Assembly: GCF_001696615.3 (NCBI RefSeq) | Contig: NZ_CP032279.1 | Span: forward strand, 248,001 to 312,000 | Source of the DNA: Acinetobacter sp. WCHAc010034 | GTDB taxonomy: Bacteria; Pseudomonadota; Gammaproteobacteria; Pseudomonadales; Moraxellaceae | Length of the DNA: 64,000 nt | Reading direction: 5' to 3' | Part shown: positions 49,878 to 58,895 of the stretch, piece after piece | Layout: each line of letters begins with the position of its first letter | Position numbering within the stretch: the first letter of the stretch is position 1 | The notes under the pieces: model-generated | The model's database searches: none | What the model saw: only the letters and a program-made list of their open reading frames with translations | Told to the model about the DNA's origin: nothing | Program-made: the position numbers and the translations under genes

Positions 49878-50321
49878 TCAATCCGGCATACAGGGATAAT
49901 CTGTATCCTTAAGCGTTTGCTTGAGTAATTCATATTGCGCTTTAAACGCTTTAGCTTCCTGCTGCAATTTCTCTATCGGCACAGATTTGCTAAAGCCTTG
50001 AGCCTTCCTGTAGCGCAAAAAATTCTCAAAGTTTGCGATAACGAAATTGTAGTACTTAAGTTCATGCTGCTTTGAAAGGCATTCCTTTTGCTGGATGGCT
50101 TGCTGAGCGGCAGGATGCTCCATGTGTTCCTTCAATTTTTCTTCAAGTTGATATCTTGCCACTTGCGCCCAATAGCCATCCTGCAGGATTTGAGTATGCA
50201 TTTGCTCAAAGGCCTGTTCATCCATTGCATAGCTTGATGTGCAGATGCACAGCAAGGAAGAAAAGAAACTTAACGGCATTCTCTTGGCGCTATGTTTTAA
50301 TCGAAACAGCTTAAACACCAT
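49878..50321 (-). CDS. Hypothetical secreted helical protein
   Basis: 147 residues from the ATG at 50321 (AGGGAAG upstream); the frame opens at 50342. A signal peptide ends near CICTSSYA. The mature part is helical and charged, with two or three Cys: QAIQQKECLSKQHELKYYNFVIANFENFLRYRK and LKDTDYPCMPD. No domain recognised. It lies between moxR and the VWA gene on the same strand. Confidence 0.65.
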   Translation of the reverse strand: MVFKLFRLKHSAKRMPLSFFSSLLCICTSSYAMDEQAFEQMHTQILQDGYWAQVARYQLEEKLKEHMEHPAAQQAIQQKECLSKQHELKYYNFVIANFENFLRYRKAQGFSKSVPIEKLQQEAKAFKAQYELLKQTLKDTDYPCMPD

Positions 50322-50390
50322 GATGTCTTCCCTATTTTGCACTCGACAAAATAAAAGCCGGGCAAACCGGCTTTTACAAATTTATCTGGA

Positions 50391-51242
50391 TCAGCGGCGT
50401 GACATAAAGGCCAGGCGCTCCAGCAGCTGCACATCCTGCTCATTCTTAATCAGCGCGCCGTACAGCGGCGGAATAGACTTGGATTTATCGGTATTGCGCA
50501 GAATATCTTCAGGCATATCATCCGCCATCAGCAGGCTCAGCCAGTCAATCAGCTCGGAAGTTGACGGCGGCTTTTTCAGGCCCGGGATCTGACGCAGCTT
50601 AAAGAACACCTGCAGCGCTTCCGACACCAGCGATGCGGAAATATTCTCGAAATGCACATCGATAATTTCACGCATGGTCGCTTCATTCGGGAATTCAATA
50701 TAATGGAAGAAGCAGCGGCGCAGGAAGGCATCCGGCAGCTCTTTCTCATTATTTGAGGTAATGATCACAATCGGGCGCTGCACCGCAGTAACGGTTTCAC
50801 CGGTTTCATACACATAGAACGACATTTTGTCGAGTTCATGCAGCAAGTCGTTTGGAAATTCAATATCCGCCTTATCAATCTCATCAATCAATAAAACGCA
50901 GCGCTCTTCACTGCTGAATGCTTCCCACAATTTACCCGGCTTAATGTAGTTTTTAATGTCATATACCCGGTCATCGCCCAGCTGGCTGTCGCGCAGGCGC
51001 GAAACGGCATCGTACTCATACAGGCCCTGCTGCGCCTTAGTGGTGGACTTGATGTGCCAGGTAATCAGCTTCAGGCCCAAACTTTGCGCGACCTGCTCGG
51101 CCAGCAGCGTTTTACCTGTACCCGGCTCGCCCTTAACCAGAAGCGGCTTCTGCAGGCTGCGGGCCGCCTTTACGGCAAGCTTTAAACTATCAGTCGCAAT
51201 GTACTGATCTGTACCAGAAAATTGTTGAGCATCGGCAGACAT
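50391..51242 (-). CDS. MoxR-family AAA+ ATPase
   Basis: 283 residues. Walker A in PLLVKGEPGTGKTLLAEQVA (about 33-52), Walker B in RCVLLIDEIDKADIEFPNDLLHEL (about 113-136), sensor 1 in VIITSNNEKELPDAFLRRC (about 163-181) with the arginine finger. These ATPases act as chaperones or metal-insertion factors with VWA-domain partners, here presumably the CoxE-like protein downstream. The start at 51242 is 21 bp after the preceding gene, so it shares an operon with the YcgL and small membrane-protein genes. Confidence 0.93.
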   Translation of the reverse strand: MSADAQQFSGTDQYIATDSLKLAVKAARSLQKPLLVKGEPGTGKTLLAEQVAQSLGLKLITWHIKSTTKAQQGLYEYDAVSRLRDSQLGDDRVYDIKNYIKPGKLWEAFSSEERCVLLIDEIDKADIEFPNDLLHELDKMSFYVYETGETVTAVQRPIVIITSNNEKELPDAFLRRCFFHYIEFPNEATMREIIDVHFENISASLVSEALQVFFKLRQIPGLKKPPSTSELIDWLSLLMADDMPEDILRNTDKSKSIPPLYGALIKNEQDVQLLERLAFMSRR

Positions 51243-51263
51243 ATGAAACCTTATTTTTCTACT

Positions 51264-51647
51264 TTAAAGTGGTGAGCTTTTTTTGCTGACTGAAATCTGA
51301 GTTTTGTTTGCAGTGTATTTTGACCAGAAGTAGCCAAGGACTAAACCAATGCCGGTCACAAATAAAATTAAGGATAAATTCAGCCAGACCAGCGGCTGGT
51401 CTTTGGTCAGCATGCCAAACAGCATGCCAAAGATGGCCGGCGCGATAGAAGCATTGGCGCCTTCGGAAACTGTCGGGGTCAGCAAAACCGCAAACACGAC
51501 AATCCATGAAATGCCGCCAGCCGGCTTAGGCAGGCGCTTTGCAACCGCATACCAGCACGCCAGAATAATCAGGCTTCCCGCAAGATAAACCGTGATTGCA
51601 ATGCTATCTTCAGGAATTGAGTCCAATACAGCCCATAAACTATTCAT
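51264..51647 (-). CDS. Hypothetical small inner-membrane protein
   Basis: 127 residues with about three to four hydrophobic helices: ITVYLAGSLIILACWYAVA, WIVVFAVLLTPTV, APAIFGMLFGML and LNLSLILFVTGIGLVLGYF. The C-terminal tail is polar and Lys/Ser-rich. No family recognised. Spacing of 21 bp on each side places it in the ycgL-moxR operon, so it may assist the MoxR-VWA system (inference). Confidence 0.78.
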   Translation of the reverse strand: MNSLWAVLDSIPEDSIAITVYLAGSLIILACWYAVAKRLPKPAGGISWIVVFAVLLTPTVSEGANASIAPAIFGMLFGMLTKDQPLVWLNLSLILFVTGIGLVLGYFWSKYTANKTQISVSKKSSPL

Positions 51648-51668
51648 TCCGCAACTCCTGAATGGATC

Positions 51669-51977
51669 TTATGCACCGCGCAGGCCTTCCGGCGCCACGG
51701 CATTAGGATTGATCAGGCCTTCTGGAGGCATTTGCAGGAAAAAGCCTTTGGTCTGAATTGAATCAATAACATGCATTACATTTGCGCGCGCCAGCTTGCG
51801 CGCTTCTGTTAATTCCAAGTGCATTACAAACGCTGCGCGGCCGAACGCTGCGCGGACAGGCTCTGACAGAACATCTAAAGGATTGAATTCTTCAGCTTCA
51901 TTTTCATTGGCGGCAGGACGGGCAACATAAAGATACATTTCATCTTTTTTGCTCGATTTGTAGATAGAACAATGCAT
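51669..51977 (-). CDS. YcgL domain-containing protein
   Basis: 102 residues beginning [20 protein letters not shown], the signature of the YcgL family (E. coli YcgL). The family has a small alpha/beta fold and no settled function. It lies next to rnd, as in many gammaproteobacteria. First gene of the run leading to the MoxR ATPase. Confidence 0.88.
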   Translation of the reverse strand: MHCSIYKSSKKDEMYLYVARPAANENEAEEFNPLDVLSEPVRAAFGRAAFVMHLELTEARKLARANVMHVIDSIQTKGFFLQMPPEGLINPNAVAPEGLRGA

Positions 51978-52106
51978 TTTGAATCAGTACTCATAAAACT
52001 CAAGGCAAAGCATACATCAAAAAAAAGACAGATACATTAGCGATGATTAACGCATCAGTCGTGAATTGGTATAAATGCTAAATCTTTAAGCAATTTTGAG
52101 CAGATT

Positions 52107-53252
52107 TTATTCCATCACTTTCATTTGCTTAGACAGGTAAGACTCATCTGAATGCAGCACATCAATCAGCGGCTTGGTCAGCATGTCATAGCGCCAGCCC
52201 AGCAGATAGCCCGGCAAGTCCTGCTCATCATTATGGAACACCACATGCTGATACAGCGCACTCAGCCACTTCTTGCGCATCAGCACTTCTTTCGGCACGG
52301 CGGTTTCTTCTGAGATATTCTGAATGACCGCTTCGACCCGGTCAGCAATTTCGCTGGATGAATGGCGGATTGGGCGCGCCATGCGCAGCGGCCAGTCTGC
52401 CTGCTGTTCAGGCAGGTACTTCAGCAGATCCAGAATGGTTTTGCCATGCTCGCGCACAATATTCGGACGGATGCCTTTAACTGCGCTGAGCTGGAAATGA
52501 TTGCGCGGATTTTTTTCCACCAGATCCTGCATGGTGGCATTTTTCAGGATAAAGCTGCGCGGCTGATTCAAAGCCTTCACCATTTGCTCGCGCCATACCG
52601 CCAGCTGCTGCAGCTGCATCAGCTGCCTGCGTGAATTGCGGTAATTACCGACGTCCTGATACAGCATGGAAACCGGCGTTTCTTCGCCAATTTCCTGCGT
52701 TAAATTGCGGCAGTCTTCCAGCACGCAGTCCAGCAGGCGCTTGGCGCTCAATTCCGCTTTGACTTTATCGGACAGCTGCATTAAATAATGCACATCGTTG
52801 GCTGCATACATCAGCTGTTCCGGCGTTAACGGGCGCGCCAGCCAGTCTGAACGGGTCTGGTCTTTTTCAATATCAACATCCAGCATGCTTTTTAAGGCGT
52901 TCTGGTAGCTGACCTGCAGGCCATGCCCTAAGAATGACATGCCGACCTGGGTGTCAAATACGTTTTCCAGAGTTTTATGCTGCGCATAATGATAGATTAA
53001 ATCGATATCTTCACTGCAGGCATGAAAGACATTCTGCTGCGCCTTAAACAGCCTGTTCCAGAAATCCGTCAGATCCAGCGCGGCGCCGTCCAGCAAATAC
53101 ACCTGTTCATTCACATTGATCTGGAATACGCCTAATTTCGGCCACAGGGTATCGACCTTGATGAACTCGGTATCCAGTCCGTAAACGGGACTTTGATCCA
53201 TAAGGCTGAGTACGTTTTGCAAGTCTTGCTGATGATGAATAAATTGGTACAT
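52107..53252 (-). CDS. rnd: Ribonuclease D
   Basis: 3'-5' exoribonuclease that trims tRNA precursors and other structured RNAs. 381 residues. DEDDy exonuclease motifs: PVYGLDTEFIKVDTLWPKLG (Asp/Glu, about 22-41), NVFHACSEDIDLIYHYA (about 72-88) and LMYAANDVHYLMQL (Asp/Tyr, about 147-160). A C-terminal HRDC-type helical domain follows (LQQLAVWREQMVKALNQPRSFILKN). The start at 53252 is standard. Confidence 0.96.
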   Translation of the reverse strand: MYQFIHHQQDLQNVLSLMDQSPVYGLDTEFIKVDTLWPKLGVFQINVNEQVYLLDGAALDLTDFWNRLFKAQQNVFHACSEDIDLIYHYAQHKTLENVFDTQVGMSFLGHGLQVSYQNALKSMLDVDIEKDQTRSDWLARPLTPEQLMYAANDVHYLMQLSDKVKAELSAKRLLDCVLEDCRNLTQEIGEETPVSMLYQDVGNYRNSRRQLMQLQQLAVWREQMVKALNQPRSFILKNATMQDLVEKNPRNHFQLSAVKGIRPNIVREHGKTILDLLKYLPEQQADWPLRMARPIRHSSSEIADRVEAVIQNISEETAVPKEVLMRKKWLSALYQHVVFHNDEQDLPGYLLGWRYDMLTKPLIDVLHSDESYLSKQMKVME

Positions 53253-53377
53253 AACTGCGGAGTCAATAGCTAGATGCTCTTTCCGCTATATTAACCGATA
53301 TATAATAATTATCGATAAAAAATTAAGTATATTCACTATATATTTTCGATTATAGTTATATTTCAAGCTAAAAAATG

Positions 53378-53410
53378 CTTTTACTAATATATAAAAACTA
53401 TTAGTAAAAG
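53378..53410 (-). terminator. Terminator of recR (minus strand)
   Basis: Perfect 12-bp AT-rich stem (53378-53389 with 53399-53410) followed by a T run on the minus strand. Confidence 0.8.
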
Positions 53411-53429
53411 ATTCTTCATAATTCAACGG

Positions 53430-54026
53430 CTACTTCATGCGCATGCGGTTATGTACCGCCTGGCTTAAGGTATGGCTGTCGACATATTCAAGTTCGCCGC
53501 CTTGCGGCACGCCTTGCGCAATCCGCGTCATATGCACCGGCAAATGCTTAGCCGCTTCAACAATATAATGCGCAGTCGCCTGCCCCTCTACTGTTGCATT
53601 GGTGGCTAAAATCACTTCTTTCACGGCGCCGTCCGACAGGCGCTGCAGCAGGTACGGAATGCCGATTTCATCCGGGCCAATCCCGTCCAAAGGCGACAGA
53701 TGGCCGCCCAGGACATGGTATTTGCCTCGGAAGCTGCCGCTTTGCTCTATCGCCATGACATCTGCCGGAGATTCAACCAGGCACAGAATCTGCTCATCGC
53801 GCTCATGCGACAGGCAAATATTGCAGACTTCATCTTCAGTCAAAGAATGGCAAATAGAGCATTCATGAATATAGCTGACGGCTTCATTCAGCGCATGCGC
53901 CAAACCGGCCGCACCCTGCTTGTTTTTCATGATTAAGTGCAGCGCCATGCGCTGGGCCGATTTTGGCCCAACGCTTGGCAAAATGCGCAATGCCTGAACA
54001 AGCTGATCAAAACGATCACTAAACAT
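53430..54026 (-). CDS. recR: Recombination mediator RecR
   Basis: RecFOR-pathway protein that loads RecA at gaps. 198 residues: N-terminal helix-hairpin-helix LRILPSVGPKSAQRMALHL (about 12-30), a Cys4 zinc finger CSICHSLTEDEVCNIC (about 56-71) and a Toprim domain ILCLVESPADVMAIEQSGSFRGKYHVLGG. Thirteen bases separate it from ybaB upstream; this ybaB-recR pairing is conserved. dnaX is not upstream here; metZ is. Confidence 0.97.
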   Translation of the reverse strand: MFSDRFDQLVQALRILPSVGPKSAQRMALHLIMKNKQGAAGLAHALNEAVSYIHECSICHSLTEDEVCNICLSHERDEQILCLVESPADVMAIEQSGSFRGKYHVLGGHLSPLDGIGPDEIGIPYLLQRLSDGAVKEVILATNATVEGQATAHYIVEAAKHLPVHMTRIAQGVPQGGELEYVDSHTLSQAVHNRMRMK

Positions 54027-54039
54027 GCACTGCTGTTCC

Positions 54040-54369
54040 TTAGAATAAGCCTGAAAGGCCCGGCGGCAAGCCCATGCCGGAGTTGGCAGCTTTCATGCGC
54101 TCTTCAGAAACAGCTTCCGCTTGACGCGCTGCGTCATTCATGGCAGCCGCAATCAGGTCTTCAATCATTTCCGCATCGTCCTGCAACAGTTCAGGATTGA
54201 TTTCAATGCGCTTGACGACATTGCGGCAAGTCATGGTGACTTTAACCAAGCCGCCGCCAGCTTCAGCATGGACTTCTGTCTGCGCCAGCTCTTCTTTGGC
54301 TTTTTTAACGTTGCCTTCCATATCTTTCTGCATGCGCTGCGCTTGCTGCATCAACATGTTGATGTTCAT
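54040..54369 (-). CDS. ybaB: YbaB/EbfC family nucleoid-associated protein
   Basis: 109 residues beginning [28 protein letters not shown], the N-terminal amphipathic helix of YbaB/EbfC proteins. These dimerise in a tweezer shape and bind DNA without strong specificity. Co-transcribed with recR. Confidence 0.95.
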   Translation of the reverse strand: MNINMLMQQAQRMQKDMEGNVKKAKEELAQTEVHAEAGGGLVKVTMTCRNVVKRIEINPELLQDDAEMIEDLIAAAMNDAARQAEAVSEERMKAANSGMGLPPGLSGLF

Positions 54370-54402
54370 AAAAATCTCCGAACAAAAATTTTTTAAATTA
54401 AA

Positions 54403-55590
54403 TTAGATGAGGTCTAAACCGCGAGAAAGATCGCGGATAATATCATCAATATCTTCCAAACCGACAGATACGCGAATTAAGCCTTCGCAAATGCCTGCCG
54501 CCTGTTTTGCTTCCGCTGAAAGCTTGCCGTGCGTTGTGGTCGCAGGATGGGTGATGGTGGATTTTGCATCGCCCAAGTTGCCGGTAATTGAAATGAACTG
54601 CGTATGATCGACCACTTTCCAGGCGCCTTCACGGCCGCCTTTCACTACAAATGACACGATGCCGCCAAAACCGCTTTGCTGTTTGGCCGCCAGTTCATGG
54701 CCGGCATGCTCCGGCAAGCCAGCGTAATAAACTTTTTCCACTTTGTCATGCGCATTTAGAAATTCCGCAAGCTTTTGCGCGCCTTCGGAATGCGCCCGCA
54801 TGCGCAAGCGCAGCGTTTCCAAGCCTTTCAGGAATACCCATGCGTTGAATGGGCTCATAGATGGGCCGGTGGTGCGCACATAGCCGAAAACTTCTTCCAG
54901 CAGCTTGTGGCTTCCGACCACGGCGCCGCCCAAAGCTCGCCCTTGGCCATCCAGATATTTAGTTGCTGAGTAAACCACCAAATCTGCGCCGAATTTGATT
55001 GGCTGCTGCAGCGCCGGCGTGCAGAAGCTGTTGTCAATCGCCAGCAGCGCATCATTGGCATGGGCAATATCCGCCAAGGCCTGAACATCCGCAACTTCCG
55101 CCAGCGGGTTGGATGGCGATTCCACAAACAGCAGCCGGGTTTCAGGCTTAACCGCATTTTGCCATGCGGCCAAGTCAGTCAAATCGACAAAATCGACCGC
55201 TACGCCAAATTTAGCCACATATTTTTCAAATAAAGACACCGTAGAGCCGAAGACTGCGCGTGAACACACCACATGATCGCCAGTTTTCAGGAATGACATC
55301 GCCACTGCCATAATGGCCGCCATGCCGGAGCTGGTTGCAACTGCGCGCTCCGCGCTTTCCAGCGCCGCCAGGCGTTTTTCAAACATCGCCACGGTCGGAT
55401 TGGTAAAGCGCGAATAGATATTACCAGCTTCCTGACCGGAAAATTTCGCCGCGGCTTCCGCTGCATTTGCATAGACAAATGAAGAGGTGAGGTAGATCGG
55501 CTCAGCATGCTCACCTTCAAAGCTGCGTGTATGGCCAGTGCGGATCGCTAAAGTATCCGGCTGGTATTCTATATCGTCTTGGCGGCTCAT
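54403..55590 (-). CDS. metZ: O-succinylhomoserine sulfhydrylase
   Basis: PLP-dependent Cys/Met-metabolism enzyme converting O-succinylhomoserine and sulfide to homocysteine. 395 residues from the ATG at 55590; a start two codons upstream is possible. Motifs: IYLTSSFVYANAAEAA, NIYSRFTNPTVAMFEKRLAALE (about 58-79), SSGMAAIMA (about 87-95), the PLP lysine in LVVYSATKYLDGQGRALGG (about 200-218), and TTTHGKLSAE. MetZ rather than MetB/MetC is preferred from overall similarity and the direct-sulfhydrylation pathway used by Acinetobacter and Pseudomonas. Confidence 0.9.
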   Translation of the reverse strand: MSRQDDIEYQPDTLAIRTGHTRSFEGEHAEPIYLTSSFVYANAAEAAAKFSGQEAGNIYSRFTNPTVAMFEKRLAALESAERAVATSSGMAAIMAVAMSFLKTGDHVVCSRAVFGSTVSLFEKYVAKFGVAVDFVDLTDLAAWQNAVKPETRLLFVESPSNPLAEVADVQALADIAHANDALLAIDNSFCTPALQQPIKFGADLVVYSATKYLDGQGRALGGAVVGSHKLLEEVFGYVRTTGPSMSPFNAWVFLKGLETLRLRMRAHSEGAQKLAEFLNAHDKVEKVYYAGLPEHAGHELAAKQQSGFGGIVSFVVKGGREGAWKVVDHTQFISITGNLGDAKSTITHPATTTHGKLSAEAKQAAGICEGLIRVSVGLEDIDDIIRDLSRGLDLI

Positions 55591-55730
55591 CAGCATTACC
55601 CAGTCCTAAGACTGCCTTCTGTTAATAATTGCAAACATTTTGAGCGTCTATGCTATTTCAGGTCAAGGCATAATAAGCGAATATTGCTTAGACTTCGATC
55701 AATCCTGCAAGGGCATAGGCCAATAAAAAC

Positions 55731-56825
55731 ATGCACCCTCTGAAAAATAGACTTTTAAAACAGCAAAAGAAACTGAAGCACCTCTCTGCGCGCGTGTTTA
55801 ACACCAAGTCCATGATCCTTTCGCAATCCAATCCCTATGAAGTGATTGAAGAATACAAGCACTGTAAAATCCGCTTCTATGCTTCGCCTGACAGAAAATA
55901 CCAAGAGCCTTTGGTTTTTGTGGCGCCGCTGGCCATCAATATGGCGATTTATGACCTGTACCCTTACCGCTCTCTGGTCAAGCATTTCCAGCACAGCGGC
56001 TTTGATGTGTACCTGCTGGAATGGACCAGGCTGAATTACCGTGACCGCTTCCTGAACTTCATGTCATTTATTGATGATGCCCTGCCGCACTGCATTGATG
56101 CAGTCTGCCGCCATGCGCAAAGCCAGTATGTTTCACTGCACGGCTGGAGCATGGCCGGCGTTTTTGTCACCCTTTACACCGCCATGCATCAGCCGGAACA
56201 CGTTAAAAACCTGATGGTTTTAGGCTGCCCGATTGACAGCTATGCGTCCGGGCGAATCGGCAAGCTGTTTCAGGGCATTAACCGGCTGGTCTCGCGCAAT
56301 CAGACGGTGCAGAAAACCCTTTACAGCGGCCAAATTCCCAAGCACCTGATCCATACATCCGGCATGCTCAATGCGCTGGGCTTTAAAATGCTCGATCCGC
56401 AGGGCTGGCTGAACAGCCAGAAAAAACTGCTGCTGAACCTGTCCAATACGCAGACCGTTTACGAGCACGCCACCATGGGCAGCTTTCTGAACAATATGAT
56501 TGATTACCCCGGCGGCATCAATCAGGACATGGTGCTGAACGTCTGGCTGCAAAATCCGCTGAAAACAGGCATTATTCAATTAGAAGATAAGCTTATCGAA
56601 TTAAAAAATATCAGCTGCTCCCTGTTTATTGGCGCAGGCTCCAGCGATCAGATTGTGACAGCGGCAGCAGCATCACCCTTAGGCGGATTGACAAGCAGCC
56701 AGGATGTCACGTTTACTCTGATCCCCGGCGGCCATTTGGGCTTAATGTCCAGCCAGAAAAGCGCCAATATTTTTTGGCCAAAGCTGACCGCATGGCTGGA
56801 ACAAAGGTCGACGCCATTAAACTAA
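55731..56825 (+). CDS. PhaC-like alpha/beta-hydrolase with Ser nucleophile
   Basis: 364 residues resembling class III PHA-synthase/PhaC-domain hydrolases: PLVFVAPLAINMAIYDLYPYRSLVKHFQHSGFDVYLLEW (about 61-99) and nucleophile elbow VSLHGWSMAGVFVTLY (about 128-143). The elbow is GWSMAG, so Ser occupies the position that is Cys in true PHA synthases. A C-terminal TLIPGGHLGLMSS carries the catalytic His. It may be an esterase/depolymerase or acyltransferase rather than a PHA polymerase. It is 32 bp upstream of a beta-hydroxyacid dehydrogenase gene. Confidence 0.82.
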   Translation: MHPLKNRLLKQQKKLKHLSARVFNTKSMILSQSNPYEVIEEYKHCKIRFYASPDRKYQEPLVFVAPLAINMAIYDLYPYRSLVKHFQHSGFDVYLLEWTRLNYRDRFLNFMSFIDDALPHCIDAVCRHAQSQYVSLHGWSMAGVFVTLYTAMHQPEHVKNLMVLGCPIDSYASGRIGKLFQGINRLVSRNQTVQKTLYSGQIPKHLIHTSGMLNALGFKMLDPQGWLNSQKKLLLNLSNTQTVYEHATMGSFLNNMIDYPGGINQDMVLNVWLQNPLKTGIIQLEDKLIELKNISCSLFIGAGSSDQIVTAAAASPLGGLTSSQDVTFTLIPGGHLGLMSSQKSANIFWPKLTAWLEQRSTPLN

Positions 56826-56857
56826 TCAAATTAACTGCAAATCATTAGGGTTTTATC

Positions 56858-57730
56858 ATGATTCAATCCGCTGCATTCATCGGCTTAGGCGCAATGGGCT
56901 ACCGCATGGCCGCGCATTTGCCGAAGCGCTTTGACACCGTATATGTCTGGAACCGCAATTTCAGCAAGGCCGAACAGCATGCAGCTGAATACGGCACGCA
57001 AGCGGCAGAACTGAATCAGGCTGTGCAGGCCGATGTGATTTTTTCATGCCTGCCGACCAGCGCCGATGTGGAAGCGCTGATTGAAAATCTTGCAATTAAA
57101 CCCGGCGCGATTTGGATAGACTGCACCAGCGGCGTGCCGGAAACGGCGCAAAAGCTGGCGCAGGCGCTGAAAGCGAAAAATGTCGACTTCCTGGATGCGC
57201 CGGTCAGCGGCCAAACCATAGGTGCGGAAACCGCAACGCTGACCTTCATGATTGGCGGCGATGCGCAGGCTTTTGAACGCGCCCTGCCGGCTGTGCAGGT
57301 GCTGGGCAAGCTGATTAAGCATGTCGGCGAATCCGGCGCAGGATTTGCCGTTAAAGCAGTCAACAATATGCTCATGGCAGTCAATCTTTGCGCGGCGGCA
57401 GAAGGCTTTACCGCGCTGAAAGCGCATGGGGTGAATTTAAATGAAGCGCTGGACTGCATCAACGCCTCCAGCGGCAAAAGCAATGCCACAGAAACCATAC
57501 TGCCGCAGCGCGTCATGAACCGCTCATTTCCGCTCACCTTTGCCCTGCCGCTGCTGGCCAAAGACACCGGCATTGCGGTCGATTTAGTCCGCCAAGCCAG
57601 GCTTTCGGCGCCGGTTATTGCCTTAACCCAAAGCCTGATTCAGGCCGCCAGCGACACCGCAGCGCCAAACAGTGACTTTTCCAGCGCTGTAAAAATGTAT
57701 GAAACATGGAGTAAACTTACAATCGAGTAA
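56858..57730 (+). CDS. NAD(P)-dependent beta-hydroxyacid dehydrogenase family
   Basis: 290 residues of the 3-hydroxyisobutyrate/tartronate-semialdehyde dehydrogenase family. The dinucleotide fold AAFIGLGAMGYRMAAHL (about 4-20), substrate motif VDFLDAPVSGQTIGAETATLTFMIGG (about 109-134), the catalytic-lysine helix GAGFAVKAVNNMLMAVNL (about 163-180), and the C-terminal LPLLAKDTGIAVDLVR are all visible. Probably co-transcribed with the upstream PhaC-like gene. The exact hydroxyacid is unknown. Confidence 0.9.
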   Translation: MIQSAAFIGLGAMGYRMAAHLPKRFDTVYVWNRNFSKAEQHAAEYGTQAAELNQAVQADVIFSCLPTSADVEALIENLAIKPGAIWIDCTSGVPETAQKLAQALKAKNVDFLDAPVSGQTIGAETATLTFMIGGDAQAFERALPAVQVLGKLIKHVGESGAGFAVKAVNNMLMAVNLCAAAEGFTALKAHGVNLNEALDCINASSGKSNATETILPQRVMNRSFPLTFALPLLAKDTGIAVDLVRQARLSAPVIALTQSLIQAASDTAAPNSDFSSAVKMYETWSKLTIE

Positions 57731-57815
57731 TAACTCACCATTGAATAATCATAATGAAACCTAATATTGTGATGATATAGTAATACATACTGTTACAAAT
57801 ACAGAGGAAACTCTC

Positions 57816-58085
57816 ATGAACAAATTTACTGTTGCAGCTCTCATGAGTGCAGTGGCTTTCATCGGGGCTTCTACAGCAGCTTCCGCTTCTGAACAGGAAT
57901 GCCAAAAGCTGAAAAATGACCATGATGTCATTTATGCATCTAAAGGCTTCTGTTTTAAAGATCCTGAAGCGAAGGCTAAATTCGGCAATGAAAATTGCTA
58001 TACAACCAAGCCTAAATTTTCGGAAAAAGAACAGCAGCGTCTTGACGCCATCAAGGAACGTCAGAAAGAATTGAACTGTAAATAA
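57816..58085 (+). CDS. Secreted YARHG-domain protein
   Basis: 89 residues: a signal peptide (MNKFTVAALMSAVAFIGASTAASA) followed by a single YARHG-type domain containing YASKGFCFKDPEAKAKFGNENCYTTKPKFSEKE. The family is named for this motif and is found in envelope proteins, with a role not established. Strong AGAGGAA ribosome-binding site. Confidence 0.85.
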   Translation: MNKFTVAALMSAVAFIGASTAASASEQECQKLKNDHDVIYASKGFCFKDPEAKAKFGNENCYTTKPKFSEKEQQRLDAIKERQKELNCK

Positions 58086-58117
58086 TTACATATCAATTAC
58101 GCTTAAGGAATTCAGCC

Positions 58118-58540
58118 ATGGCTTACGATGATCAAAATATTTTTGCAAGAATTTTACGCGGTGAACTTCCGGCAATTAAAGTCTATGAAGATGACCAAGT
58201 GCTTGCATTTATGGACATTATGCCTCAGGCAGAAGGCCATGCGCTGGTCATCCCCAAAACACAGGCTGTAACGCTGCTGGACTTGCCGCCTGAAGACGCA
58301 GCCTACACCATTCAAATTGTGCAGAAGGTCGCTCAGGCGATTGAAACCGCACTAAGCGCCAAAGGCATTGTGCTGATGCAGCTGTCAGGCGCATCTGCAG
58401 GCCAGACCGTGCCGCATGTGCATTTTCACCTGATTCCGAGTTCGGTGCATGAACTGGGCAGGCATGCTGCGCAAATGGGCGATCAGGACAAAATTAAAGC
58501 GCAGGCTGAAAAAATCAAGGCTGTCCTTGCAGAATTGTAA
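58118..58540 (+). CDS. HIT-family nucleotide hydrolase
   Basis: 140 residues. IFARILRGELPAIKVYEDD at the start, LAFMDIMPQAEGHALVIPK (about 27-45), and the histidine-triad TVPHVHFHLIPS (about 95-106; H-phi-H-phi-H-phi-phi). Members hydrolyse nucleoside phosphoramidates and dinucleotides. An AAGGAA site precedes the start. A terminator follows. Confidence 0.94.
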   Translation: MAYDDQNIFARILRGELPAIKVYEDDQVLAFMDIMPQAEGHALVIPKTQAVTLLDLPPEDAAYTIQIVQKVAQAIETALSAKGIVLMQLSGASAGQTVPHVHFHLIPSSVHELGRHAAQMGDQDKIKAQAEKIKAVLAEL

Positions 58541-58895
58541 AATCTTCACGTTTTTGCAGCTGTTTCAAATGGAGCTTCGGCTCCATTTTTTTGCGCCGCC
58601 GATTTTCACAGATGCGCCGGAATGAATATGAGCGCTGCATGGCCGCCGCGTGACAGCCGCATAAAAGACCGCTTTATTTTACGCCAAGCATTTGTTTATC
58701 AAGACATTCTCAGCAAATACACTTTGACATAATTCTAATAACACCCTGATTAACTTTAATATTTCTGAAATATTTTCTTAATGGAACTGACTTATTTGTA
58801 ATGAATACTTAGCGCCATTAGATAGCGAAATTATTTTTAGCCAAGCTACTGATAAAACGTATTGATAAGACGAAAAGTCTTTACTGGAGCTTCAA
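58541..58895. other. Intergenic region upstream of the porin gene
   Basis: 355 bp. The first 50 bp hold the HIT terminator; the remainder is AT-rich and must contain the porin promoter and leader. No open frame or repeat is supported. Confidence 0.5.
58568..58592 (+). terminator. Terminator of the HIT-family gene
   Basis: Perfect stem AATGGAGC/GCTCCATT (58568-58575 with 58580-58587) closed by a TTCG tetraloop and followed by a T run. Confidence 0.9.
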
